From Alteribacillus bidgolensis (GTDB lineage: Bacteria > Bacillota > Bacilli > Bacillales > Marinococcaceae): 64,000 nucleotides of DNA. Shown here one piece after another: positions 34,384 to 42,870 of this stretch (position 1 is the first letter of the stretch; each line of letters begins with the position of its first letter). Below the pieces are notes generated by a model, which made no database searches, was not told where the DNA came from, and saw only the letters and a program-made list of their open reading frames with translations. Location of the stretch: the NCBI RefSeq assembly GCF_002886255.1, contig NZ_KZ614149.1:806001-870000 (forward strand). The letters are read 5' to 3'. Position numbers and translations under genes: made by a program.

Positions 34384-35118
34384 TTGAATTCACCTCTTAT
34401 ATGGTTTCTTAATTCTAAAGGTGTTATGTGAATACCAAAGTATAAGACTTGCATTTCATTAGGTGCTCGAATTTTTTGCAATGTTACTTGATTTGCACAA
34501 TTATTTTATCCTTTCAAGCTTTGATTTATCCGGCATTTTTACAGATAATAAATGACTAACATTAATCCAATGATTATGTATACCTAATTTGTTCCACTTC
34601 TAAGGTATATTATGAAATGGTCAGCAAAAGAAGTATGCACACAGCACAGGAAAGCAGAAATGCCGCTTTTGCCACAGAACGCGGCGTTTTTAGGAAGCTT
34701 CCTTTACAAGGCAGCTAGCAAGTTGAGCCTTTCAAAAATGTATCATATTGGCAAAATCCAGTTTAGCTTTGAAACCTCAAGCCCACAAAAAGGATGTGAA
34801 GAAAGCCTGTCTAGGGAATATCAGGGGCTTGCACTTTACTAAAAACCTGTTTTTTCTTTTCATTAGTATCAAAAACCAACTTGACACATAGGAATAATAA
34901 AGATACGATTAAACATAATAATTCTGACGCTAGATTGCAAGTTTAGTCATCCCTGTATTTTCTCATAGATGCTGTCGAGTTTAAACCAAGGATGTGCCTG
35001 ACTCAACGTGTCACCGGCATTTGATTTTTATACATAATGGTGATGATACATCTAGCATTATGTCTGTCTGAAAAACTATGGAGATGGATAAAAAATATGC
35101 TTTGTGAGGTGGATACTG
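34384..35118. other. 735-base region upstream of cysJ without a clear gene
   Basis: No convincing gene. A 76-codon open frame (34612-34842) has no ribosome binding site and no recognisable protein. The plus strand holds a hairpin AAATGCCGC (34659-) / GCGGCGTTT followed by T residues, which looks like a terminator and could belong to a short RNA. The cysJ promoter should lie near 35000-35100. Nothing matching a SAM or T-box riboswitch was seen. Confidence 0.3.
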
Positions 35119-36969
35119 TTGCAGCTTCTCATAAATAACAGTCCTTTTAGTCAAGAACAAACGGATTTACTTAATCGAGTGTTGCCAACATTAACAGAAG
35201 AACAAAAAATATGGTTGAGCGGCTATCTAGCTGCCAACCAAACAGCAGCTGCGCCTGCAGCACAAAATGCAGCTGCATTGCAAGAAGCACCCCAAGTGCT
35301 TTCGCAAGGTGCTGTTCAAAGTGTTTCTAAAGAAATAACTATTCTCTATGGATCACAAACCGGGAATGGGCAGAGTATAGCGGAGGATGCAAGCCAAAAG
35401 TTAAAAGAGCAGGGTTTTGACGTGACTCTTTCGTCAATGGATAGCTTTAAGCCAAAAACACTTAAGAAAATAGAAAACCTGCTAGTCATCGTGAGCACTC
35501 ATGGAGAGGGCGATCCGCCGGACAATGCTCTTTCTTTCTATGAATTTCTGCATGGCAGACGTGCACCTAAATTAGAGGAGCTTCGTTACTCTGTTCTTGC
35601 CTTAGGTGATACTTCTTATGAGTTCTTCTGTCAAACAGGAAAAGATTTTGATAAGCGATTAGAAGAGCTGGGAGGCGAACGTCTTCACGAGCGTGTTGAT
35701 TGTGATGTGGACTTTGAAGAATCCGCTGAAGAATGGCTAGATGGAGTATTAGGTTCACTGCAAGAAGCAACGAAAGCAAACGCACCTGCTAATGCCCCAG
35801 CACCTCTGCAAGAAGAGGCAGTTACAGCAGGAGCTCCATCACCTTATTCTAGAAAAAATCCTTTTCGAGCAGAACTTTTAGATAATATTAATCTAAATGG
35901 ACGCGGCTCTAATAAAGAAACGCGTCATCTTGAATTATCTCTTGAAGGATCAGGTCTTGAATACGAACCAGGAGATAGTTTAGGAATTTATCCTGAAAAT
36001 GACCCTGAACTCGTTGATAAATTGTTAGATGAAATGAGCTGGGATCCTGACGAATTAATTACAATAAATAAAAAAGGAGAGCAGCGGTCTTTACGCGAAG
36101 CATTGATTTCTATTTATGAAATTACTGTTTTGACTAAACCGCTTCTTGAAAAAGCAGCACCGCTTTCTGATAATAGCAGCCTGCAGGAACTGGTGGAAAA
36201 AGGCAATGAGGATAGCTTAAGAGAATATATAACAGGAAGAGACCTTTTGGATTTAGGCAGAGATTTTGCGCCTTGGAATGTTCCGGCAAGTGAGTTTGTT
36301 AAGATTCTTAGAAAAATTCCTCCGCGTTTATATTCTATTGCCAGCTCTCCAACAGCAAATCCAGATGAAGTACACTTAACGATTGGTACAGTTCGATATG
36401 AAACGCACGGACGGGCACGTACGGGAGTATGCTCTGGTCAATGTGCAGAACGTACGGAACCAGGTGACTTGCTCCCTGTATATATTCAAAAAAATCCAAA
36501 CTTCAAACTTCCTGAGGATACGGATACGCCGATCATAATGATAGGGCCAGGTACTGGTGCTGCACCGTTTAGAGCTTTCTTAGAAGAAAGAGAAGAAACG
36601 GAAGCAGAAGGGAAAACATGGATGTTCTTTGGAGATCAGCATTTTAGATCCGATTTTATTTACCAGGTAGAATGGCAGAGATGGCTAAAAGAAGGTGTTC
36701 TAACAAAAATGGATGTGGCCTTCTCGCGTGATACAGCGGAAAAAGTGTATGTACAGCACCGTATGCTCGAAAAGAGTGAGGAGTTTTATAACTGGCTTAT
36801 GGAAGGCGCTGTCGTTTATGTTTGCGGGGACGAACAATACATGGCCAGCGATGTCCATGAAGCAATAAGAACAATCCTGCAGCAAGAAGGCGGCATGAGT
36901 GAGCAAGATGCCGATGCTTATATTGAAGATATGCAGCAGCAAAAACGTTATCAACGTGATGTGTATTAA
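35119..36969 (+). CDS. cysJ: NADPH-sulfite reductase flavoprotein subunit
   Basis: 616 residues. TTG 35119 after GAGGTGG gives the start LLINNSPFSQEQTDLLNRVL, matching B. subtilis CysJ. A flavodoxin domain (LYGSQTGNGQSIAED, about residues 79-93) is joined by an Ala/Pro linker to a ferredoxin-reductase-like FAD/NADPH module with RLYSIASSPT (about 412), GPGTGAAPFRAFLEER (about 475) and a C-terminal aromatic Tyr. It passes electrons from NADPH to CysI in sulfate assimilation. cysI follows after 22 bases. Confidence 0.94.
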   Translation: MQLLINNSPFSQEQTDLLNRVLPTLTEEQKIWLSGYLAANQTAAAPAAQNAAALQEAPQVLSQGAVQSVSKEITILYGSQTGNGQSIAEDASQKLKEQGFDVTLSSMDSFKPKTLKKIENLLVIVSTHGEGDPPDNALSFYEFLHGRRAPKLEELRYSVLALGDTSYEFFCQTGKDFDKRLEELGGERLHERVDCDVDFEESAEEWLDGVLGSLQEATKANAPANAPAPLQEEAVTAGAPSPYSRKNPFRAELLDNINLNGRGSNKETRHLELSLEGSGLEYEPGDSLGIYPENDPELVDKLLDEMSWDPDELITINKKGEQRSLREALISIYEITVLTKPLLEKAAPLSDNSSLQELVEKGNEDSLREYITGRDLLDLGRDFAPWNVPASEFVKILRKIPPRLYSIASSPTANPDEVHLTIGTVRYETHGRARTGVCSGQCAERTEPGDLLPVYIQKNPNFKLPEDTDTPIIMIGPGTGAAPFRAFLEEREETEAEGKTWMFFGDQHFRSDFIYQVEWQRWLKEGVLTKMDVAFSRDTAEKVYVQHRMLEKSEEFYNWLMEGAVVYVCGDEQYMASDVHEAIRTILQQEGGMSEQDADAYIEDMQQQKRYQRDVY

Positions 36970-36991
36970 TGGAGAGGAAAGGGGATAAACC

Positions 36992-38719
36992 ATGGAAAAA
37001 AATAAAGTAGTGGTTCCAGCCCAATCTGGACCTCCCAGTGATAATGAAAGAATAAAAAGAGAAAGTAATTATCTACGGGGAACGTTGGAAGAATCTCTTG
37101 CAGATCCGCTTACTGCAGCGGTTTCTGCCGATGATGCCCAATTGACAAAGTTTCACGGAAGTTATTTACAAGACGACAGAGATGTACGTAATGAAAGACG
37201 CCAGCAAAAGTTAGAACCAGCGTATTCCTTCATGGTGCGTGTACGTCTTCCTGGCGGAGTGGCTACACCGAAACAATGGTTAACAATGGACGATGTGGCT
37301 CATAAATATGGAAACGGTACGCTTCGTTTGACAACGCGTCAAACGTTTCAATTGCACGGTATCCTGAAGTGGGACATGAAGAAAAACATGCAGGCGATGG
37401 ACGAAGCAATGATGGATACGATTGCTGCTTGCGGCGATGTGAATAGAAATGTAATGTGTAATTCAAATCCATACCAAACAGAGGTACACGCGGATGTCTA
37501 TGACTGGGCAACGAAGATCAGTGAACATCTTCTTCCGAAAACGAGAGCCTACCATGAAATTTGGCTTAACGATGAAAAAGTAGTGGACAGCTCTCAGACT
37601 GAAGATGAAGTCGAGCCTATGTATGGAGCATTGTATTTGCCAAGAAAATTTAAAATTGGTATTGCTGTTCCTCCATCAAATGACATAGATGTATTTTCCC
37701 AAGATATCGGCTTCATTGCGATTGTGGAAGACGGACAGCTGCAAGGATTTAACATTTCCGTTGGCGGGGGCCTGGGAATGACCCACGGGGAAACGGATAC
37801 TTATCCTCAGCTAGGACGAGTCATCGGTTTCTGTAAACCAGAAGATGTCCTTGAGGTAGCAGAAAAAATTCTGACTATCCAGCGAGATTATGGCAACCGG
37901 TCCAACCGAAAAAACGCTCGCTTTAAATATACCATTGATGCCAGAGGTTTAGACTGGTTAAAAGATGAACTTCATGAGAGATTGGGTTGGAATTTAGAAG
38001 AACAACGAGACTATCATTTCGAAAATAACGGAGACAGCTATGGCTGGGTGAAAGGAATAAACAACCGCTGGCACCTTACATTGTTTATTCAAAATGGCCG
38101 AATTAAAGATACGGATGATTATCAGTTAATGACTGGTCTTCGAGAAATTGCAAACATTCATACCGGTGACTTCCGACTCACTCCAAATCAGAACTTGATT
38201 ATCAGTAATGTGACACCTCAAAAGAAACGTAAAATTAATGAACTTGTTGAAAAGTACGGTCTGTCAGATGGCAAACGCGATTCAGCATTACGTAGAAATT
38301 CAATGGCTTGTGTTGCTTTTCCAACGTGCGGACTTGCTATGGCAGAATCAGAACGTTACTTGCCGTCTTTAATTGATAAACTGGAGATTATTATGGAAGA
38401 AGCAGGATTGCAAGACGATGAAATAACTATCCGAATGACTGGCTGTCCAAACGGATGTGCTCGTCCAACTTTAGCTGAAATTGGCTTTATTGGTAAAGCA
38501 CCAGGAAAGTACAACATGTATATGGGTGCTGGATTTGCAGGGGAAAGACTTAATAAGCTATATCGTGAAAACATTGGAGAAGAAGAAATACTAGAAACAT
38601 TACGTCCGATTTTGTTGGAATATGCAAAAGAAAGGCAGGAAGGCGAGCACTTTGGTGACTATGTCATCCGTGCCGGGTATGTAAAAGAAGTGGAATCGGG
38701 ATTAGATTTTCATAACTAA
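36992..38719 (+). CDS. cysI: sulfite reductase hemoprotein subunit
   Basis: 575 residues, normal for CysI. The siroheme/[4Fe-4S] cysteines lie in CVAFPTCGLAMAESE (about residues 437-451) and MTGCPNGCARP (about 480-490). The substrate-binding RLTTRQTFQLHGI and RNVMCNSNP segments are present. It reduces sulfite to sulfide with six electrons from CysJ. Siroheme would derive from precorrin-2 made by CobA. AGAGGAAAGGGG precedes ATG 36992. Confidence 0.95.
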   Translation: MEKNKVVVPAQSGPPSDNERIKRESNYLRGTLEESLADPLTAAVSADDAQLTKFHGSYLQDDRDVRNERRQQKLEPAYSFMVRVRLPGGVATPKQWLTMDDVAHKYGNGTLRLTTRQTFQLHGILKWDMKKNMQAMDEAMMDTIAACGDVNRNVMCNSNPYQTEVHADVYDWATKISEHLLPKTRAYHEIWLNDEKVVDSSQTEDEVEPMYGALYLPRKFKIGIAVPPSNDIDVFSQDIGFIAIVEDGQLQGFNISVGGGLGMTHGETDTYPQLGRVIGFCKPEDVLEVAEKILTIQRDYGNRSNRKNARFKYTIDARGLDWLKDELHERLGWNLEEQRDYHFENNGDSYGWVKGINNRWHLTLFIQNGRIKDTDDYQLMTGLREIANIHTGDFRLTPNQNLIISNVTPQKKRKINELVEKYGLSDGKRDSALRRNSMACVAFPTCGLAMAESERYLPSLIDKLEIIMEEAGLQDDEITIRMTGCPNGCARPTLAEIGFIGKAPGKYNMYMGAGFAGERLNKLYRENIGEEEILETLRPILLEYAKERQEGEHFGDYVIRAGYVKEVESGLDFHN

Positions 38720-38735
38720 TTAGAAATAGGTGAAG

Positions 38736-38766
38736 GCAGGGCCAATAGAGGTCCTGCTTTTTTTAA
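38736..38766 (+). terminator. terminator of cysJI
   Basis: GCAGGGCC pairs with GGTCCTGC (one G-U) around AATAGA, followed by T8. It is directly followed by repeat copy 4. Confidence 0.85.
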
Positions 38767-38767
38767 T

Positions 38768-38860
38768 TGAGGAAAGTTTAACTTTGTTAAACGATCAAAG
38801 TATAAGAAAACTAAGGTTTTCGCCATAAAGACTCGGCGGCAAGCCTAGTTTTTCTAATAT
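38768..38860 (+). repeat. dispersed ~90-bp repeat, copy 4
   Basis: GAGGAAAGTTTAACTTTGTTAAA, GATCAAAGTATAAG, GGTTTTCGCCATAAAG, ACTCGGCGGCAAGCCTAG, TTTTTCTAAT. The hairpin CTCGGC/GCCTAG has one mismatch. It stands in tandem behind the cysJI terminator. A degenerate partial copy (TTGGTAAGCCGAGTTTTTTT) lies at about 38943-38963. Confidence 0.85.
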
Positions 38861-39032
38861 CGCTTTAAGAAAGTTTCTAATGGCTAATTAGAATTCAGGC
38901 CGCATTTTAATGAAAACCTTCTAATTTTCTTATTTAAAATTTTTTGGTAAGCCGAGTTTTTTTCGTTTAAGCATCTAAGCAAAGTTTTTCACTCCGAATA
39001 CAATATAGAATACAAATTCTGTAAACGGAAAG

Positions 39033-39242
39033 GTGGTGAGTCGTATAGTTATATGGGATCAGTATAAGGTAGAAGCTTCTCCAAAAGGCAGAGGAACATA
39101 TGGAAAAGTGTACTTTGGGTTTGATCTTAAAAATAGGCAAAAGGTTTGTATCAAAAAAGTTCCTAATGTCACTATTGCTAAGAAAGAAGTATCTATCATG
39201 AAAACATATGGACATGGAAAAAAGGGGAAACACTTGGGCTGA
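39033..39242 (+). pseudogene. N-terminal fragment of a Ser/Thr protein kinase
   Basis: 69 codons from GTG/ATG-like start behind AAAGGTGG. YKVEASPKGRGTYGKVYFG is the glycine-rich ATP loop (GRGTYG) and KNRQKVCIKKV carries the VAIK lysine of a Hanks-type kinase, followed by KEVSIMKTYG (alphaC helix region). The frame then ends and no catalytic HRD or DFG segment is found in the next 260 bases. It is thus a truncated relic. Relationship to YbdM-like or other bacillus kinases is possible but not shown. Confidence 0.65.
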
Positions 39243-39509
39243 GTAATTTTTTTACTATGCAGGAAAAAAAAGTCCCAGAAGCAAGCTGTACGGATCTTAT
39301 GGCTGCCCTACGTCCTTTTTCATAGCGGGACGTTAAGTAACCAGTGAGTTTCGGATAGTATATTGTATGATTAGCATTTGTGAAAACAGCGGAATATTAA
39401 ATATAACCCTGCAAAGACAGGAACTTTCAAGGGAATTACCTTTTCTTTTCTTAGCCATTTTCGGTATGCTAATAGTGAAATGATTTACTTCCTAAAGGAG
39501 AATAGATCG

Positions 39510-39827
39510 ATGAGTGAAGTAGACAACCATAATAGTAAAGAGTTAGATGAAGAGACCTTGCTACTGGTTACACAAACGTTTAAAGCTTTGTCCGATCCGA
39601 CTCGAGTGAGGATATTATATTTATTATCGCAAAAAGAGTGTGCTGTTTCTCAAATTGCAAAGGAATTATCTTTGCTTCAATCTACGGTATCCCACCAGTT
39701 AAGTTTTTTAAAAAAGCTTCGTTTAGTGAAATTCAGAAGAGAAGGGACGTCCATATACTATTCTCTAGAAGACCAGCACGTGGTGTCTCTTTTAAACCAA
39801 TCGATAAATCACTGCCTTCATGACTAA
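39510..39827 (+). CDS. czrA: ArsR/SmtB-family metal-sensing repressor (CzrA-like)
   Basis: 105 residues. Winged helix with FKALSDPTRVRILYLLSQKE and the recognition helix LLQSTVSHQLSFLKKL. The last helix has D-Q-H, then H ten residues on and another H two residues later (D-X-H-X10-H-X2-H), the alpha5 Zn/Co site of CzrA. ATG 39510 follows AAAGGAG. The convergent neighbour is a CDF exporter, the usual CzrA-type target. Apo-repressor binding and release by Zn2+ or Co2+ is inferred from the family. Confidence 0.88.
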   Translation: MSEVDNHNSKELDEETLLLVTQTFKALSDPTRVRILYLLSQKECAVSQIAKELSLLQSTVSHQLSFLKKLRLVKFRREGTSIYYSLEDQHVVSLLNQSINHCLHD

Positions 39828-39828
39828 A

Positions 39829-39866
39829 AACAAACCATGCTCATAAATGAGTACATGGTTTGTTTT
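39829..39866. terminator. bidirectional terminator between czrA and the CDF gene
   Basis: ACAAACCATG and CATGGTTTGT form the outer stem and CTCA/TGAG the inner stem. T-rich ends are found on both strands, so it can serve both convergent genes. Confidence 0.85.
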
Positions 39867-39867
39867 G

Positions 39868-40764
39868 TTAATTACACGTATCATCGTGGCGGTGAATCAT
39901 CGGAGGCCCTTCTAATTGGATGGTGCTGTGATGGATACCAAATTCGTCTTTGAGCCGATCTGTAACGTTTTGCAGCAACTTATCTCTGTCAACATCGTCG
40001 TTAACGACAAGGTGGCAAGTTAATGTAGGAAAATCAGAAGTAATGGTCCAGATGTGTAGATCATGAATACTGACGACTCCGTTAAAATTTTTAAGACACT
40101 CTCTGACTTCTGAAACTTTTACATGTGCAGGATGTCCTTCCATCAAAACATGAACAGAGTCTCTAGTGACGCGCCATCCGCTGATTAATACAAGAACAGC
40201 AACAATAACACTGGCTATCGGATCGGCAAAGCTCCAATCAAAAATCAAAATGAGAAGTGCCGCAAGAATCGCACCCACAGAGCCTAATAAATCTCCAAGA
40301 ACATGCAAAAAAGCACTTCTAAGATTCAGATTATCTGAGGTATCCCCACGCATTAAAATGAAAGCCACGATAATATTAACGAATAATCCGATAGAAGCGA
40401 TAGATAACATGCCGATACTGGCTACCTTAGGTGGATCAACAAAACGATGAAACGCTTCGTAAAAGATATAGGCGGAAATGGCCATTAGAGTGATGCCGTT
40501 TAAAAATGCCGCTAGTATTTCAAATCGTTTGTACCCAAACGTCTTGGCTGTATCTGCTTTTTTTTCTCCAAGTTTAAACGCAAGCAAGCTTAACCCAAGA
40601 GCAGCAGCATCACTTAGCATGTGTCCTGCATCAGATAAAAGCGCTAAGCTGTTGGTTAGTACGCCTCCTATTACTTCTATTATCATAAATAAAGAGATAA
40701 GAATAAAACTAATGAGTAAAGCCTTTTTGTTTGCGTGATGGGAATGTCCGTGATTATGGCCCAT
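39868..40764 (-). CDS. cation diffusion facilitator metal exporter (CzcD-like)
   Basis: 298 residues. The N-terminus MGHNHGHSHH is histidine-rich; six helices follow, with transport-site aspartates/histidines in LLSDAGHMLSDAAAL (about residues 48-62) and the HVLGDLLGSVGA segment (about 158-169). A C-terminal cytosolic domain ends in HxHDD. ATG 40764 follows AAAGAGGTG; the in-frame start 21 bases earlier is less likely. It exports Zn2+/Co2+/Cd2+ against protons or K+. It is convergent with the CzrA-like repressor. Confidence 0.92.
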   Translation of the reverse strand: MGHNHGHSHHANKKALLISFILISLFMIIEVIGGVLTNSLALLSDAGHMLSDAAALGLSLLAFKLGEKKADTAKTFGYKRFEILAAFLNGITLMAISAYIFYEAFHRFVDPPKVASIGMLSIASIGLFVNIIVAFILMRGDTSDNLNLRSAFLHVLGDLLGSVGAILAALLILIFDWSFADPIASVIVAVLVLISGWRVTRDSVHVLMEGHPAHVKVSEVRECLKNFNGVVSIHDLHIWTITSDFPTLTCHLVVNDDVDRDKLLQNVTDRLKDEFGIHHSTIQLEGPPMIHRHDDTCN

Positions 40765-40903
40765 GAACAACACCTCTTTACACACCGTATTAGCTCACAT
40801 ATATCATTATATGATCATGTATTCATATGGACAATGCTTTTTATATCATTTTATTTGTATCTAAGCACCATATTTTTTCCATACTATAAATGAGGTGAAT
40901 CAA

Positions 40904-41869
40904 ATGACAATAGTGCGTCTTGGTTATGTGGCGATGAGCATGGAATTACAAAATGCTTCCCCATCAAAAACGATGACATTTGCTCAATTCCAAAAAATCG
41001 GAAATAGGGAAGCTGCCATTCGAAAATTAGAAAGAATAGCACTTTCCAATATACAAAATACGCACCGTCTCCTTAAGCATAATGCTGCATCGGATATCCA
41101 TTTTTATCGTTTATCTTCTCGGCTTATTCCACTGGCAAACCATGAAGAATTAGCTGATTGGGATTACATAGCACCTATACAAAAAAAGCTCAGAGAACTA
41201 GGTTCTTTTGCTGCGAAACATAAAATGAGAATAGACTTTCATCCAGATCATTTTGTACTTATTAATTCAAAGAAAAAGGAAGTATTAAAAACAACGATTG
41301 AAACATTAAGCCTTCATTATCAATTGTTAAAAGAAATGAGTGTAGACACGACTCACCGCTGCGTCATTCATGTGGGAGGGAATTATAAGGAAACAGAGAA
41401 GTCCCTTGAGCGATTTGTAACCAATTGGATGGTAGTCCCAAAACATCTTCAAACCATGATTATGCTTGAAAATGATGATACATCTTTCACGGTGGAAGAT
41501 ACACTATATTTATGTGAAAAATTAGGAATACCACTCGTTTTTGACTATCATCATCATCTTGCTAATCATAAACAATTACATTGGGAAAAGGAGTGGGACC
41601 GTATTATCCAAACATGGCAGTATTCCCCGCTGCCTGTAAAAATGCACATTTCCAGTCCGAAAAGCGAGAAAGAGTTTCGCCATCATGCGGACTTGGTGGA
41701 TATTGATATGTTTTTAACATTCCTAAAAGAAATCAAAGGAAGTGTCCCGCAAATTGACTGCATGATTGAAGCAAAGCGAAAAGATGAAGCACTTTTTCAA
41801 TTAATGAATAATATTAAAACTAGCGAAGATATCGACATCGTTGACGGTTCAACTTTTTATTTAAAATGA
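40904..41869 (+). CDS. uvsE: UV damage endonuclease UvsE
   Basis: 321 residues with a TIM-barrel UvdE fold: VRLGYVAMSMEL at the start, FYRLSSRLIPLANHE (about residues 65-79), MRIDFHPDHFVLIN, CVIHVGGNYKE and LVFDYHHHLANH with metal-binding His/Asp/Glu. It nicks DNA 5' of UV photoproducts; in B. subtilis it helps spores survive UV. ATG 40904 follows GAGGTGA at good distance. Its last nine bases overlap a decayed gene on the other strand. Confidence 0.93.
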   Translation: MTIVRLGYVAMSMELQNASPSKTMTFAQFQKIGNREAAIRKLERIALSNIQNTHRLLKHNAASDIHFYRLSSRLIPLANHEELADWDYIAPIQKKLRELGSFAAKHKMRIDFHPDHFVLINSKKKEVLKTTIETLSLHYQLLKEMSVDTTHRCVIHVGGNYKETEKSLERFVTNWMVVPKHLQTMIMLENDDTSFTVEDTLYLCEKLGIPLVFDYHHHLANHKQLHWEKEWDRIIQTWQYSPLPVKMHISSPKSEKEFRHHADLVDIDMFLTFLKEIKGSVPQIDCMIEAKRKDEALFQLMNNIKTSEDIDIVDGSTFYLK

Positions 41870-42369
41870 ATCCAATTTAAATCTACAGAATAACTTTGTT
41901 ACCCAGAAACTTACAAAAACAACCGCTATATCAATGAAAAACAAATTCGTAAAATTCATGCCTTTATGCATTTTTAACAACTCAACAGCATAAGAAAAAC
42001 CCCCGAAACCGTATGCGAATAGCAGAGAAGCCACGGCAGCATAAATATAAAAATTTTTATTTCTATTTGTACAATATTGTTACAATAGCATGAATGTGAC
42101 GGGGAATAAAACTGCTGTTACCGTCACCCCTAAAGGAAGCAAATGGGTAAGTGTATGGGGGTGGATAAGAATGTTATTCTAAGACAATACGTTACCCACA
42201 TTTGTATAACATATGTGCGGTGTATCCCAAAAAACAGATTTCAAAATAGTCTTTTCCTGTCAATATCAATAACAGTTGCCACATTAAACCAAAAATACCA
42301 TGTATAAAAACTAGAATAAGAAGTCCAGTATTCATGGATGAGCTGATTGAGTTGTTCTTTTTGTTCCAC
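41861..42369 (-). pseudogene. CBO0543-family membrane protein, frameshifted
   Basis: Joined frames on the minus strand read VEQKEQLNQLIHEYW, SSFYTWYFWFNVAT, then (second frame) FEICFLGYTAHMLYK, HTLTHLLPLGVTVTAVLF and PVTFMLL, then (third frame) FYIYAAVASLLFAYGFGG and IDIAVVFVSFWVTKLF. The LLPL-V-PV-ML pattern and the EYW start suit the CBO0543 family, which has three other members in this window. At least three indels break it. No intact start remains beyond GTG 42369. Confidence 0.65.
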
Positions 42370-42373
42370 TGTT

Positions 42374-42464
42374 AGTAAAGTATAAAATTTTTATTGGTAA
42401 ACAGTATAAGTAAAACTTCGGCTTTCGCCATAAGGACTCGGCGAGAAGCCGAGTTTTTCTAATA
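42374..42464 (+). repeat. dispersed ~90-bp repeat, copy 5
   Basis: TAAAGTATAAAATTTTTATTGG, ACAGTATAAGTAAAAC, CGGCTTTCGCCATAAGG, ACTCGGCGAGAAGCCGAG, TTTTTCTAAT. The terminal hairpin CTCGGC/GCCGAG is perfect. It lies 40 bases beyond the stop of the 2-TM gene at 42504. Confidence 0.85.
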
Positions 42465-42503
42465 ATATTTTATTATAAAGTCGTTCTTCACCCATAATCA
42501 CGT

Positions 42504-42746
42504 TCACCTAAAAACATAGTGTTTATTGGTTCTTTTTTTTTTAGTTATCCAAATGACAAATGCTTCAGCAAAAAACATTACAACAAAAAACGATAAAACA
42601 AACAATTCTACTGGTTCCATGACACGAAATGGATTAAATGCGTTTTTTAAAGCAGCTTTTATATCTATCCCCATAATGAGATCCAATCCAATGACTAAAC
42701 TCATTAACAGTCCCAGCATAAAAAGAGAAATTCCCACTATTTTCAC
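42504..42746 (-). CDS. two-helix membrane protein, possible germinant receptor D subunit
   Basis: 80 residues from GTG 42746, chosen because GGAGATGAT lies just upstream; ATG 42761 has no binding site. Two membrane helices (IVGISLFMLGLLMSLVIGL and ELFVLSFFVVMFFAEAFVI) are linked by a short segment with FNPFRVMEP. Small two-helix proteins of this size (GerKD type, D subunits) accompany many gerA operons. Here the gene is divergent from the gerA operon, 125 bases from its start. The role is inferred from size, topology and location. Confidence 0.6.
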   Translation of the reverse strand: MKIVGISLFMLGLLMSLVIGLDLIMGIDIKAALKNAFNPFRVMEPVELFVLSFFVVMFFAEAFVIWITKKKRTNKHYVFR

Positions 42747-42870
42747 TTCTATCATCTCCATTTATTATGTTTATCCAAATTTGATTTGTTATACGGCTAA
42801 AAAGTATGAGAATAAATTATGGCTTCCTTGCAAAAAACTAACAAAAACATACAAAAGGAAACTGTGCATT

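Noticed and set aside
34612..34842. 76-codon open frame upstream of cysJ
   Set aside because: No ribosome binding site, no recognisable motif, and it runs over a terminator-like hairpin.
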